Part shown: positions 47,913-57,583 of the stretch, one piece after another
Layout of the letters: the number at the start of each line of letters is the position of its first letter
Numbering within the stretch: position 1 is the first letter of the stretch
From: Kangiella sediminilitoris
GTDB taxonomy: Bacteria > Pseudomonadota > Gammaproteobacteria > Enterobacterales > Kangiellaceae
Assembly (NCBI RefSeq): GCF_001708405.1
Contig: NZ_CP012418.1
Coordinates: forward strand, 1 to 64,000
Reading direction: 5' to 3'
DNA length: 64,000 bases
The notes under the pieces: model-generated
Seen by the model: the letters and a program-made list of their open reading frames with translations, nothing else
What the model was told of the DNA's origin: nothing
Databases searched by the model: none
Program-made: the position numbers and the translations under genes

Positions 47913-48320
47913 ATGAACAAAGATACAGTGTTGACTGAGTATGAGTCTGATTTAAATACCGTTATGACTGCAGACCTCAGGAGTGAAGAATTTAGGAAGT
48001 CAGAAGCAAATATTATAAAAATATTAAAGGACCTACGAGGTAACATAACCGACAAAGATTTAGAGCGTCTAACAAAAGTACTTGATGGATATGGCGGTAA
48101 AGAAATACTGGTGGAACTTGCATATACCTTAGGCGAGCTTGGAACGGAAAAGTCATTTGATTATTTATTACTGATGTTTAATCGGAGTTTTGAAGACGGG
48201 TGTGAAGAGTACGATACCGCCATGGCCTGTTTCGAAGAAATGGAGTCAATGGATAGGGATAGAACGAAAAAAGAGGGTGTTTATGAGAGCTACACTTTTG
48301 AGCGCATTATGTTCGGTTAA
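47913..48320 (+). CDS. Hypothetical protein with HEAT-like helices
   Basis: The 135-aa soluble, acidic protein is predicted all-helical: NIIKILKDLRGNITDKDLER, LTKVLDGYGGKEILVELAYT and LGELGTEKSFDYLLLMFN look like HEAT/ARM-type helix pairs. No known family was recognised. AAAAGGGTAACC precedes the ATG. It follows the ankyrin-like gene by 140 bp in the same direction. Confidence 0.55.
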   Translation: MNKDTVLTEYESDLNTVMTADLRSEEFRKSEANIIKILKDLRGNITDKDLERLTKVLDGYGGKEILVELAYTLGELGTEKSFDYLLLMFNRSFEDGCEEYDTAMACFEEMESMDRDRTKKEGVYESYTFERIMFG

Positions 48321-48387
48321 AGTACTCACCTATTATTGACGTCAGCTAAGTACAATAAAAATACCAGAAGCTAATGTCCAAGAGAGT

Positions 48388-48633
48388 ATGGAGAAAAGTG
48401 ACGTAGATCGAATAATCGAAATGGCCTGGGAGGATAGAACACCCTTTGAGGCCATTGAGACCCTATATAACTTACCAGAAAAAGACGTAATCGCGCTGAT
48501 GCGAAGGGAGCTGAAACCGAGTAGTTTCAGGCTTTGGCGGAAACGTGTATCAGGACGCAAAACCAAGCATAAGAAACTCAGACACCCCGAAGTGGAGCGC
48601 GGGTATTGCCCGACTCAGTACAAACATAGATAA
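48388..48633 (+). CDS. TIGR03643 family protein
   Basis: The 81-aa protein reads DVDRIIEMAWEDRTPFEAIE, EKDVIALMRRELKPSSFRLW, RKRVSGRKTKH, the diagnostic sequence of the TIGR03643/DUF2805 family. It is a helix-turn-helix-like small basic protein whose function is unknown; family members often lie near photolyase-type genes, but none is nearby here. The gene stands alone before the L,D-transpeptidase gene. Confidence 0.85.
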   Translation: MEKSDVDRIIEMAWEDRTPFEAIETLYNLPEKDVIALMRRELKPSSFRLWRKRVSGRKTKHKKLRHPEVERGYCPTQYKHR

Positions 48634-48779
48634 GTAGTACAGCTCCTAATCGACTTATTGAGCCTTAACTCTTTGATAAATAATGCCCTCTAGACATCAT
48701 CCCTATAGGTTCGAAAACCGGCTAATAAAGGACTATACTTAATAAAGCTAGGAAGCTATTTCAAAGTCGGAGTATGGAG

Positions 48780-50501
48780 ATGAGATATAGGCTCATACAT
48801 GGCATTACGATCCGCCACCTGTTACCTGTCGTGGCTATCGTCAGTGCTGTCTGCGTTTCCAGCCATAAGGTTTTAGCCCAGGCCCCCCCTTCACCCTTAA
48901 AGGCAAATACTATAAATAATGCCGGATCGTTTAGTTACCAAAAAGTTAATAAACCAATCAATCAAAGCTTAAGAAATCACTCAGAGAGGGAGAGATTATT
49001 GGAGCTGAATGCTTCACTGAATAATCTGGATGAAACTTATCATCTCTATAGTGAAAAAGATTTCGATATGCTTTGGGCGCCTGTATATCGCCAAGGAAAC
49101 CCAGTACAGGAGCTGGTTGCTTATCTAAAAGATATCCATACTCAAGGGTTAAGCGCGCAGGATTATCACCTTCAGATGTTGGATGAAAGATGCCTTATTC
49201 CTGACACTAAAGTTGTAGAAGACTGTGACATTTTGCAAACGGACGCAATTATCGGTCTGACGCATGACCTGCAGTCGGGCAAGATTAATCCAAACAAACT
49301 GTTCGAAAAGACAGAGGTGATAAAGTCAGAAAGAGACTTTCTGCTAAGTATCGAAAGAGCCCTAATAGCACCAACGTTAAAATCGTATTTTGAAAGCATT
49401 GAACCATCCTCAAACGAATATCAGTCAATGAAATACTACCTTAAAGATCTCTCCCAAAGACAGATTCCAGCTTGGGAACCCCTGGCTTTAAAACCTTCAA
49501 TCAAGCCAGCGATGGTTGACTCAAGATTAAGTCCTATTATCGAGCGACTGGTGTTTTGGCAAGACGTGTCTCCTGACTGGTTAGAAAAGGCGCCGTTTGG
49601 TTTGGTGTATGAAGGGGAGTTAATCAAGGCCGTTGAACGATTTCAGTTGCGTCACGGGTTAGAAGTGGACGGCGTAATCGGAAAGAAAACCATCGCAGCC
49701 TTAAATATAACCCCCCAGGAGAGAGTTAAGCAGTTAGCAGCGAACCTGGAAAGAATCCGGTGGTATGGAGCGGAACAATATGAAAGATTAATTAAAGTAA
49801 ACATTCCAAGCTATGAATTGTGGGCGCTTGAGGGTGGCGAATTACATTTGAGGAAAGCGGTTATCGTTGGTGAAGTAGAGCGACCAACACCAATTTTCGA
49901 GGATAAAATCCAATACCTGGTGTTAAATCCTACATGGGTCGTTCCCTGGGAGCTAGCAAGAAAAGATAAATTACCACTGATTCAGGAAAACCCCAGGTAC
50001 CTGCTCGATAATCAGTTCAGCGTATACTTACAGGACTTCAAAATTAATGATCCAAATGATATCGATTGGAGAAAAGTCACAAAAAACGAATTTCCTTATC
50101 GTTTAGTACAGGCGGCGGGGGCTCATAATGCTTTAGGACAAGTCAAATTTATGTTCCCTAATCCGTATGAGGTGTATTTGCATGACACACCTGCTAAGTC
50201 ATTGTTTAATAATGATTTAAGAGCATTTAGCTCGGGTTGTATCAGGGTGCAGGATCCGATGGATCTGGTGTGGTGGATACTTAGAGCCGATGGATTGAAT
50301 GATATCGATATAAAAAAACAATTGAACAAAAAATATACAAATACGGTATATTTAGCATCCGCGGTGCCCATACGACTGGAGTATCGGACTGCCTACTTGG
50401 GGCAGGATAACACGATTCAGTTTCGTGCTGATATTTATCAGCGTGATAAGAAGCTGTATGAAGCATTGCAACAACCTGTGGCAAGTACTCACTTGCATTA
50501 A
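48780..50501 (+). CDS. Murein L,D-transpeptidase (YcbB/LdtD-like)
   Basis: The 573-aa protein forms 3-3 cross-links or attaches proteins to peptidoglycan in the periplasm. I start at ATG 48780, with GGAG 7 bases upstream; ATG 48774 is too close. A signal sequence (cleaved about VLAQ) precedes an L,D-transpeptidase scaffold (about 60-250), a peptidoglycan-binding domain (AVERFQLRHGLEVDGVIGKK) and a YkuD domain with H468 (YLHDTP) and catalytic C487 (SSGCIRVQDP). The next gene encodes an M15 peptidase, so the pair acts on the cell wall. Confidence 0.92.
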   Translation: MRYRLIHGITIRHLLPVVAIVSAVCVSSHKVLAQAPPSPLKANTINNAGSFSYQKVNKPINQSLRNHSERERLLELNASLNNLDETYHLYSEKDFDMLWAPVYRQGNPVQELVAYLKDIHTQGLSAQDYHLQMLDERCLIPDTKVVEDCDILQTDAIIGLTHDLQSGKINPNKLFEKTEVIKSERDFLLSIERALIAPTLKSYFESIEPSSNEYQSMKYYLKDLSQRQIPAWEPLALKPSIKPAMVDSRLSPIIERLVFWQDVSPDWLEKAPFGLVYEGELIKAVERFQLRHGLEVDGVIGKKTIAALNITPQERVKQLAANLERIRWYGAEQYERLIKVNIPSYELWALEGGELHLRKAVIVGEVERPTPIFEDKIQYLVLNPTWVVPWELARKDKLPLIQENPRYLLDNQFSVYLQDFKINDPNDIDWRKVTKNEFPYRLVQAAGAHNALGQVKFMFPNPYEVYLHDTPAKSLFNNDLRAFSSGCIRVQDPMDLVWWILRADGLNDIDIKKQLNKKYTNTVYLASAVPIRLEYRTAYLGQDNTIQFRADIYQRDKKLYEALQQPVASTHLH

Positions 50502-50602
50502 TTTTCAAAGGATTTATATCAAAGGGTCAACAGGATGGTCCAGGGCATTATTTTGTTTTTAATATTTGTTCACTGTATACAGTGAAGGAGCTTTTACGAC
50601 CG

Positions 50603-51592
50603 ATGACTAAACTGAATGACTTATATAAGGGGCGAACGACCTTGGCTTTACTGATGATAGTTGCCATCTGGGTCTTATCTCCAAAACAAGCGCATGCAGT
50701 GACCCAAACTAAGGACTATCAAAGTGGTAAAGCATCTTTTGATCTGAACGTAAATAATAAAAACATTCCTTATGAATTATTTTTCCAAACAATAATGCCC
50801 GGGCAAACGCTACAAATGAGCTCAAATAGAAAAGAGCTTGTAAGTCGTGTTGAGCTAGGAAAGGGATGGCAAGACCTGAATTGGCGGAACGGACTGTTAG
50901 AGTGGAAAGCACCAAAAACACCAGGGTTATACCGGATTGAAACAATGGATAAAGATAGTGATCAGAAAATAACCCTATCAGTGTTTGTGCTTCGACCTGC
51001 CAGTGAAATGAAAAATGGCGTACTGAATGGCTACAAAATTGGTAACTACCCAAAACCATTAAAGGGGCTGGATGCATATGCCGCACCTGAAGGGTTTATA
51101 GAGGTAACACCGAAAAATAAGAGTACACGAATTACTCCGCATTTCACGTTGGAGCAGTTCTTATGTAAACAGGCAGGTGGCTATCCAAAATATGTCGTGC
51201 TGAAGCAGAATCTCCTGGAGAATTTAGAAAACCTGCTGACTGACGTTAATAGGAAAGGTATTCGCGCAGACAGTTTTGTGATCATGAGCGGGTATCGTAC
51301 ACCGGCTTACAACAAGGCCATTGGTAATGTAGCCAATAGCCGTCATATTTATGGTGATGCTTCGGATATTTATATCGATTCAAGGAAATCTGGGATTATG
51401 GATGACATTAATGGCGACGGAAAAATTAATAAAGATGATGCCCATTATTTATATAGCGTTGCTAACAATCATGCCATCCATGACCACCGTGATGATTTAG
51501 TAGGTGGTATTGGAGTTTATAAAGCCAATGCAGTGCATGGACCTTTTGTACACGTTGACGTCAGGGGAACCAGAGCACGCTGGGGAATATAA
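50603..51592 (+). CDS. M15 family murein peptidase with a calcium-type loop
   Basis: The 329-aa exported enzyme has a signal peptide (cleaved about QAHA). The C-terminal M15 zinc peptidase domain contains MSGYRTPAYN, SRHIYGDASDIYID (H248, D255) and HGPFVHVDVRG. An unusual DINGDGKINKDD loop, EF-hand/dockerin-like, is inserted between the motifs. The N-terminal part (about 40-170) is of unknown fold. ATG 50603 is preceded by AAGGAG. It lies 101 bp after the L,D-transpeptidase gene and ends at a terminator. It probably trims peptidoglycan peptides. Confidence 0.83.
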   Translation: MTKLNDLYKGRTTLALLMIVAIWVLSPKQAHAVTQTKDYQSGKASFDLNVNNKNIPYELFFQTIMPGQTLQMSSNRKELVSRVELGKGWQDLNWRNGLLEWKAPKTPGLYRIETMDKDSDQKITLSVFVLRPASEMKNGVLNGYKIGNYPKPLKGLDAYAAPEGFIEVTPKNKSTRITPHFTLEQFLCKQAGGYPKYVVLKQNLLENLENLLTDVNRKGIRADSFVIMSGYRTPAYNKAIGNVANSRHIYGDASDIYIDSRKSGIMDDINGDGKINKDDAHYLYSVANNHAIHDHRDDLVGGIGVYKANAVHGPFVHVDVRGTRARWGI

Positions 51593-51607
51593 CTAAAAAG
51601 ATCGATT

Positions 51608-51632
51608 AGGCCACCTCAACGGTGGCCTTTTT
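51608..51632 (+). terminator. Terminator after the M15 peptidase gene
   Basis: AGGCCACC-TCAAC-GGTGGCCT is an 8-bp stem followed by TTTTT. Confidence 0.9.
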
Positions 51633-51749
51633 GATCTAGGAGCTAATGAATATCCTGCAGGGATAAAGTAATTACTTTATAAATGAAAGCATTGATGAAA
51701 AAATAAATCATAAACCATGACAAATGATTGTTATTTCAGAGGAGTCATT

Positions 51750-51959
51750 GTGAAAAAGGTTATTTTAGAATCCGTTATTACTTGCCCAGAGTGCGGTCAT
51801 CAGAAGGAAGAAGTAATGCCTACCGATTACTGTCAGTTTTTTTATGACTGTGAGGCATGTGGAACAGTATTAAGGCCGAAAGAAGGTGACTGCTGTGTTT
51901 ACTGCTCTTATGGTACGGTTAAGTGCCCGCCAATTCAGGAAGGAAAGTGCTGCAGTTAA
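51750..51959 (+). CDS. Cys-rich GDCCVxC protein
   Basis: I place the start at GTG 51750 (69 aa), 5 bases after AGAGGAG; a longer frame from 51717 adds residues without support. The protein carries CPECGHQ, YDCEACGTVL and the hallmark GDCCVYCSYGTVKCPPIQ, with a final CC. Eleven Cys in 69 residues suggest metal binding. Members of this family occur near mercury or copper genes, but no such neighbours are visible here. Function is unknown. Confidence 0.83.
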   Translation: MKKVILESVITCPECGHQKEEVMPTDYCQFFYDCEACGTVLRPKEGDCCVYCSYGTVKCPPIQEGKCCS

Positions 51960-52011
51960 AGAAAGGGCCAAAATTCAGAAAAGATTGACCCTTTGTTATT
52001 GGAAATAAAAA

Positions 52012-52629
52012 CTAGTAATGCTGGTTTAAAGCATCATTAACAATATGAGCAATTTTATTGTACTGCTCTTTGGTTATATCCTGCTTAAGGCCTCGCCCAT
52101 CATTAATCACTATTGTCCAGCCTTTGTCGGATTCGACACGAATTTCATAGCCAGCGGTGGTTGTTGAGGTTTCCTTTTTAAAGGCGGTAAAATCCAGACC
52201 TGCATAGTCTTCATTGATCTCTGAGCCAAACCCAGTACTCATGCGATGGTATGATTTATCACCAAAATAAACCGTAACAGTAGGACCATTCCACGAGCAG
52301 CCTGCTTTAGGACCAAATGAAGCATTTTCTCTAACACGGCCGCCAGTATATTCTTTATTGAAAACACCCCCAACAGCACTGATTTGCTGACAGAAGGTTT
52401 CAGCATCAACAGAAATTTTGGGCTTTGGCTGAACAATTTCAGTAGTGTTAGCGGGCTGATTTTGTATTGAAGTGTCTACCTGAGGAGTCTGGTTGTCTTT
52501 AGGAGACTGAGTATCACTCAGGGCATAATAAGCAATGCCCCCACCAATCGCTAAAACTGCAATAATAGTTATCACTGCAGATGAGGCTAACCCTTTTTGT
52601 AAATTGCGTGAAAAGTTAAATATTGTCAT
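52012..52629 (-). CDS. Membrane-anchored hypothetical protein
   Basis: The 205-aa protein has a positively charged N terminus, one helix (about 16-38, SSAVITIIAVLAIGGGIAYY), a disordered Pro/Gln/Thr-rich linker to about 75, and a C-terminal domain with AETFCQQISAVGGVF, GCSWNGPTVTVYFGDKS and EIRVESDKGWTIVINDG. The two Cys may pair. No known family. The 318 bases upstream toward 52948 hold no gene; a short GTAGC-GGGTT-GCTAC repeat near 52855 is the only structure seen. Confidence 0.6.
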   Translation of the reverse strand: MTIFNFSRNLQKGLASSAVITIIAVLAIGGGIAYYALSDTQSPKDNQTPQVDTSIQNQPANTTEIVQPKPKISVDAETFCQQISAVGGVFNKEYTGGRVRENASFGPKAGCSWNGPTVTVYFGDKSYHRMSTGFGSEINEDYAGLDFTAFKKETSTTTAGYEIRVESDKGWTIVINDGRGLKQDITKEQYNKIAHIVNDALNQHY

Positions 52630-52953
52630 TGTGTAACTCCTTTTATAGTTGGCTCAATTAATAGAAAAATATGAGCCTTTATTCCTGCCAATCATAGCAC
52701 AGCAAAAATAAAACAGTATGTGCAGCTGTTTGTAAACACTCACTAAGAAGTAGGTTCAATAAATAAACTTCCTGGGTATGACCTTGTGCTTAGCTGATTG
52801 CTGCCACTAGTTGTGAGGAGTATTATAAAGTATTAGGTTACTGGGAAAGGTTTGTAGCGGGTTGCTACTGTCTGAACAGTACATCAATACTTAAGCCTTT
52901 TCTGATAATCGCTAACTAGTATGCCGTTTAATCATTAACGGCAGGGAGTGGTT

Positions 52954-53841
52954 GTGGAAAATTTCAGTTCTAAGCCCTTCAATGAGCACTCTATAAAACC
53001 ACTGGTTGAGACCGAATGGTTAGAGAAACATTTAAATGATCCTGACTTGCGGATAATCGATGCAACAGTTCAGGTAAGTTTGTGGCCTTTCCCTCGAATC
53101 AAAAGTGGTTGGCGGGGTTTTAAACGTTGCCACATACCCGGTGCTATATTTATTGACCACAGAAAGTTAGCAGATCCAGCCAAACCTTCCTACACTTTTA
53201 CCTTACCTCCAAAAGAACATTTTGCAAAAATGATAGGAAGTGCAGGAATAGGCAACCATCACAGGGTTGTCATTTATGATAGCAGAGAAAATATGTGGGC
53301 GGCTCGACTTTGGTGGATGTTCCGAAAATTTGGATTTGATCAAGTCGCGGTATTGAATGGTGGCTTGAAAGCTTGGTTACAAGAAAAAAGAGCCACTAGT
53401 AAAAAGGTATCAAAGTATTCAGAAACAACATTCACGCCTCAAGAGAGACGAGGTCTAATCGTAAATAAGGAAGTTGTTTTATTAGCGCTAGAAGATAATA
53501 ACACCTGCATTGTCAGTGCCTTGGGGCGGCGACAACATCGAGGAGAAAAGAATGAATATAAAAGGCGGGGACATATACCGGGGGCAAAAAATGTTACGGC
53601 CTGGGAAATACTGGATAGAGAGACTGGTCGCTACCGCTCCAGGGAAGAGCTACGGGTAAAATTTGAAGAAGTGCTTAAATTGCCAAAAATAATAACGTAT
53701 TGTGGAGGGGGTATAGCAGCATCCAGTGATGCCTTTGTCCTAAATTTATTAGGTCACAAAAATGTGGCGGTTTATGATGGCGGTTTGATCGAGTGGGGGT
53801 CGGATCCGAAATTGCCACTGGAAATTGATACCGCCGTATAG
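52954..53841 (+). CDS. Two-domain thiosulfate/mercaptopyruvate sulfurtransferase
   Basis: The 295-aa protein is two rhodanese domains. The first is inactive (VIYDSRENMWAARLWWMFR); the second has the active loop TYCGGGIAAS, a variant of the CGSGVTA-type loop of mercaptopyruvate sulfurtransferases and thiosulfate sulfurtransferases. GGGAG lies 6 bases before GTG 52954, which I choose over GTG 52948. Substrate preference cannot be read from this loop. It lies far from the sulfur cluster at 17-25 kb and stands alone. Confidence 0.85.
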   Translation: MENFSSKPFNEHSIKPLVETEWLEKHLNDPDLRIIDATVQVSLWPFPRIKSGWRGFKRCHIPGAIFIDHRKLADPAKPSYTFTLPPKEHFAKMIGSAGIGNHHRVVIYDSRENMWAARLWWMFRKFGFDQVAVLNGGLKAWLQEKRATSKKVSKYSETTFTPQERRGLIVNKEVVLLALEDNNTCIVSALGRRQHRGEKNEYKRRGHIPGAKNVTAWEILDRETGRYRSREELRVKFEEVLKLPKIITYCGGGIAASSDAFVLNLLGHKNVAVYDGGLIEWGSDPKLPLEIDTAV

Positions 53842-53926
53842 AATTTATCAGCCGATTTAGATTGATCTAAAGTATTATAAGGGTCATTAGATGTGACGGT
53901 TTAGTTGTAACTGAACAGTAAACAGT

Positions 53927-54850
53927 ATGAAAAACGAATATAAAAAAAGAATAGAAAGAGTAGTTGAGTACATAGAGGATAATTTAAGGGAAAGGATATC
54001 TTTGGCCGATGTAGCCAAAGTTAGTCATTTTTCCGTATATCATTTCCATAGAATATTTACTGGAATTAAAGGCGAAACTGTTAATAACTACATAGCGAGA
54101 AGACGGTTAGAAAAAGCTGTGAATATGCTGATCTTTAAATCAGAAATTTCCATAACGCAGATTGCTCTAGATAGTGGATTTTCATCAAGTGCCAACTTTG
54201 CCAAAGCCGTTAAGCAGCATTTTGGCTATACACCATCCGAAATAAGAAATCCCGAGAAAATAAAAGATAGCAAGATTGGAAAACTATTTAGCAAATATGG
54301 AAAAGCGTTTGAGCCTTCAGATTTATATCCTACCCGCGTCAAAGATGACGTGATAAACAAACAAAGTGTAGAGGATATAAAGATGAAAGTAGAAATACGA
54401 GAGTTAGATGCAATGAGCCTTTGTACATTAGCTTCTGAAAATGGTTATCAAATGGAATCGATTTATGATACCTGGGATAAACTGATCAGCTGGGGGCGTA
54501 ACGCTGGAATAAAAGAAGATGCGCAACAAAAGTTTGCACTGGCTTATGATAATCCGACAGTAACACCCATTGAAAAATGTCGTTACACAGCCTCTATAGT
54601 GGTTGATAATGATATTACAATTAATGAACCATTTAAAAGAAACGAGATCCCATCAGGAAAATACGCGGTAGTTTCCTTTAAGGGCCAGCCAGAAGAAACT
54701 TTAGACACACAGTTAAGTTTATACTCGGAGTGGCTACCTGAAAGTGGCTTTGAACCCGATAATTTTCCGATGATGGAAAAATATCTAAATGATGCGAGGA
54801 TCGATGGTCATTTGGAAATGGAGATTTATGTAAAGCTGAAAGATTTATAA
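53927..54850 (+). CDS. AraC-family regulator with GyrI-like effector domain
   Basis: The 307-aa protein has an N-terminal AraC HTH pair (ISLADVAKVSHFSVYHFHRI and ITQIALDSGFSSSANFAKAV..FGYTPSEIR) and a C-terminal GyrI-like/AraC effector-binding domain (about 150-307; VEIRELDAMSLCTLASENGY, GKYAVVSFKGQPEETL). This is the Rob/SbmC-type design in which a small hydrophobic molecule controls DNA binding. It stands alone, with no obvious target beside it. Confidence 0.9.
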   Translation: MKNEYKKRIERVVEYIEDNLRERISLADVAKVSHFSVYHFHRIFTGIKGETVNNYIARRRLEKAVNMLIFKSEISITQIALDSGFSSSANFAKAVKQHFGYTPSEIRNPEKIKDSKIGKLFSKYGKAFEPSDLYPTRVKDDVINKQSVEDIKMKVEIRELDAMSLCTLASENGYQMESIYDTWDKLISWGRNAGIKEDAQQKFALAYDNPTVTPIEKCRYTASIVVDNDITINEPFKRNEIPSGKYAVVSFKGQPEETLDTQLSLYSEWLPESGFEPDNFPMMEKYLNDARIDGHLEMEIYVKLKDL

Positions 54851-54921
54851 TTTATAAAAGGTAAAACCCTTTGGTGGTGCTAAATAATTGCACCATCAAA
54901 GAAAAAATGTGAAATGTCGTA

Positions 54922-55296
54922 CTACTCCCCGAATAAAACCCAGTTTTTAGCAGCTTGAAAATCATCATAGGCATAATGCTTAATTTCAGCACTGACAAAA
55001 TGGCTGGCTACGGATTCACCAAAAGAACCCAGCGCTGAGTCGGTTACTAAGGCAATACGCCCGACATGTTTATGATGTTCTCGAACAAAGCGTAAATGTG
55101 ACATCAGTGCAGCGAAGGAGTCCCATCCGGGAAATGAGCGCGTCCTGATGATAATGCCATTGAGCTTACCGTGCTTTTCAATAACAGGATCTATCAGTTG
55201 AGCGGCATGTTGAAAGTCATGATCGGTTAACGCGCCTTCAGGCTCAAGAATTGCCAATGCATGAGCTGTATCAGTAGTAACGTGAAGCATATCCAT
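54922..55296 (-). CDS. SpoIIAA/STAS-like protein (DUF3478 type)
   Basis: The 124-aa cytoplasmic protein has the SEC14/STAS-like pattern: LAILEPEGALTDHDFQHAAQ, LNGIIIRTRSFPGWDSFAAL, VGRIALVTDSALGSFGESVA and EIKHYAYDDFQAAKNWVL. Proteins of this SpoIIAA-like group have unknown roles. GAGAGGACATGG surrounds the start. It has its own promoter region of about 200 bp upstream. Confidence 0.82.
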   Translation of the reverse strand: MDMLHVTTDTAHALAILEPEGALTDHDFQHAAQLIDPVIEKHGKLNGIIIRTRSFPGWDSFAALMSHLRFVREHHKHVGRIALVTDSALGSFGESVASHFVSAEIKHYAYDDFQAAKNWVLFGE

Positions 55297-55505
55297 GTCC
55301 TCTCTTTTTACAACCTGCTGTTAAGAAGTAGCATAATATAAAAAAGAAAAAATGGTAATGACTGAATCCTAGGGTTTAATTACAAATGATTTTTCTGTTA
55401 ATTGGTATCATTGGAATAAGATAGAAATAGGTGACGCAGTCATAACAAAAAATTCATTTGCTAAGTACTAAAGTAAATAAGATTTAATGGAAAAGCTGGG
55501 TATAT

Positions 55506-56099
55506 ATGATGAAGTGTAAATGCTGGATGGCGATGGCTATAACCTTAGGATTGACTCTGATGATATCTAAAGATGTGCAAGGGGCTGGTAGTGAAAGGGA
55601 GTTAATGATTACTGATTTCAGTCCACAAACTGAAAGTTTTGAGTGGTACGTTCAGAATGACAATGTTATGGGTGGTCGAAGTAAGGGTGGGTTTGAGCTG
55701 AAAAAAAATCTGATGGTGTTTTCAGGTAGTACAAATACTAATGGTGGTGGGTTTAGCTCTGTAATAACACGCTCGATTGATGCTGACCTGTCGGAATATG
55801 ATGGCGTAAGAATCAAGGTTAAGGCTGATGGTAGGCGTTATATCTGGCAATTACAGAGTAATGCACGATGGAGGGGATACATAGTTAACTATTGGGCATA
55901 CTTCGATACAAAAGATGGTGAATGGATGGAAGTGGATATTCCATTCGAACAGTTCTATCCTCAGATACGTGGATTTAAACTTAGCGGACCTAATATTAAT
56001 CCAGCAGAAATTAAAGGTATGGGGCTGTATATTTATGATAAAAAGGACGGACCCTTCGAACTCCATCTCGACAGCGTCAAAGCCTATTCAGTAAACTAA
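55506..56099 (+). CDS. CIA30-family exported protein
   Basis: The 197-aa protein has a signal peptide (cleaved about VQG) and a CIA30 (complex I intermediate-associated) beta-sandwich: WYVQNDNVMGGRSKGGFELK, GGGFSSVITRSIDADLSEYD and GVRIKVKADGRRYIWQLQ, ending FELHLDSVKAYSV. In bacteria such proteins may bind sugars or act in NAD(P)H-linked pathways; the exact role is unknown. Exported to the periplasm. Monocistronic. Confidence 0.82.
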   Translation: MMKCKCWMAMAITLGLTLMISKDVQGAGSERELMITDFSPQTESFEWYVQNDNVMGGRSKGGFELKKNLMVFSGSTNTNGGGFSSVITRSIDADLSEYDGVRIKVKADGRRYIWQLQSNARWRGYIVNYWAYFDTKDGEWMEVDIPFEQFYPQIRGFKLSGPNINPAEIKGMGLYIYDKKDGPFELHLDSVKAYSVN

Positions 56100-56224
56100 G
56101 TATAAACACTTAAGAATACTCTGATACCAATTTTCAGAGCAAAAATCTGAGCAAAAAAAGTAGTTATGGTAAGGTGGTTAGTAAGTAAGGATTAATAATG
56201 AAAGGGTATTGAATGGAGCGCGCA

Positions 56225-56998
56225 ATGAAGGCTTTTAGTACAGTATTGTTGACACTGCTACTCCCTTTAATAATCGCTTGTGGTTTTACAGGTGGGACAA
56301 GGGTACTGCTTGTTAAACCGGATAAAACGAATACCCCTTTATCAAAAAATGTTACTCTCAATTCCTTTCATGTGGAAGATAATGCGATTTTCCGCTATAC
56401 ACCGGGGAGACCTCTTTCAACCACTGGCCTTGGAGCCTTCGATGAGGATGATAAAGAGAACTTCGAAGCATCACTTAAAAAATCTTTAACAATATTAAAT
56501 GTAAATTCTAATCCAGGTAAAAATGACGCATTAATGCTAAAAGTTTTATTAAGAAGAAATGTTCTGGCTGCTGGTTCGGTATCAATAGTAAATTTTGGGA
56601 TCTATCGCTATGCGCTATTTGACAGTAGAAATAATAAAGTTTACGAGGAGCAGTTTTATGTAACTCACTCTAATCTTGAGAACAGACTCGAAACGATAGG
56701 CAGAATCAAAGATGGCCTGCACAGAAAGGCATTAAGGAGAATAGTGAGCCATTCAGCAGCGTTCGCATCTAACAGGGACCCCAGCACATTGGAGCCTATT
56801 GAAGGCACCTTTAAAACCATGGAACAGGTCCTTCCTGAACTAGTCTCGACGTTTGTATTATTACCTGTTGTGACTTACCGGACATCGGCTAACCCAGTTC
56901 CTGGTCTGACCCTTCCCTCGGGAACAGCGATTAAAGGGGGAGAGGAAGGTAGGTTGACCTGGAAGCAGTTTGATAGAATCGAAACAGTGAACTGGTAA
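56225..56998 (+). CDS. Lipoprotein of unknown function
   Basis: From ATG 56225 (257 aa), preceded by GGAG. The signal MKAFSTVLLTLLLPLIIAC has a lipobox ending in Cys19. The mature part (SKNVTLNSFHVEDNAIFRYT, MLKVLLRRNVLAAGSVSIVN, FGIYRYALFDSRNNKVYEEQ) is beta-rich and resembles no family I can name. It probably sits in the outer membrane. A zinc-ribbon membrane protein gene follows 36 bp later and may share its transcript. Confidence 0.62.
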   Translation: MKAFSTVLLTLLLPLIIACGFTGGTRVLLVKPDKTNTPLSKNVTLNSFHVEDNAIFRYTPGRPLSTTGLGAFDEDDKENFEASLKKSLTILNVNSNPGKNDALMLKVLLRRNVLAAGSVSIVNFGIYRYALFDSRNNKVYEEQFYVTHSNLENRLETIGRIKDGLHRKALRRIVSHSAAFASNRDPSTLEPIEGTFKTMEQVLPELVSTFVLLPVVTYRTSANPVPGLTLPSGTAIKGGEEGRLTWKQFDRIETVNW

Positions 56999-57034
56999 CG
57001 TCCTAAAGAATATTTTAAAACACAGGAAGTAAAT

Positions 57035-57451
57035 ATGCCTAACAACGATAATACATGCTGGTTTTGTGAAAAAAGAGTCACTGAACAAATATATCAGGTT
57101 AATGTAAAAAAAGATGATGCTCGTGAAATAATAAAAGTACCTGCCTGTGAAAGCTGCCAGACTATCCATCAAAAAGTCGTTAAACACTCATTGATTATAT
57201 TTTTTACCATTGCTGTTGGTGGCGCCGTTGCAACGATGCTTTACATCCTGGCCAGTTCGACTGAATTTTCGGGGTCCGGCATTTCGATTGGTGCCGGTAT
57301 TGCTTTGGCCTGGAGTATCCCCGCATTATTTATAGCTTTTTTATGGAATAAGAAGTTAAGCAAAGGTGTTAAACCTCAACGAAAAATATTGCAATACCCG
57401 CCGCTGAAAGACAAATTGGATAGTGGATATCAAGTAGCTCCGCTTCCTTAA
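57035..57451 (+). CDS. Zinc-ribbon membrane protein
   Basis: The 138-aa protein begins with a likely zinc ribbon (NTCWFCEKR and VPACESCQT, two CxxC pairs) followed by two membrane helices (about 52-72 and 83-105) and a basic tail. No family recognised. AGGAAG lies 5 bases before the ATG. The ribbon faces the cytoplasm by prediction. Confidence 0.62.
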   Translation: MPNNDNTCWFCEKRVTEQIYQVNVKKDDAREIIKVPACESCQTIHQKVVKHSLIIFFTIAVGGAVATMLYILASSTEFSGSGISIGAGIALAWSIPALFIAFLWNKKLSKGVKPQRKILQYPPLKDKLDSGYQVAPLP

Positions 57452-57583
57452 CTAAAGCTTCCTAAGACGTAACGTCGACTTTTTATTGACGTTGAGTTAG
57501 CTAAGGTAGTCTCAGTTGTATATCCATAATAGCAATATTAAGATGTCTCACAGATCAATTAAAAGAAGTACGAAGGTAGGCTC

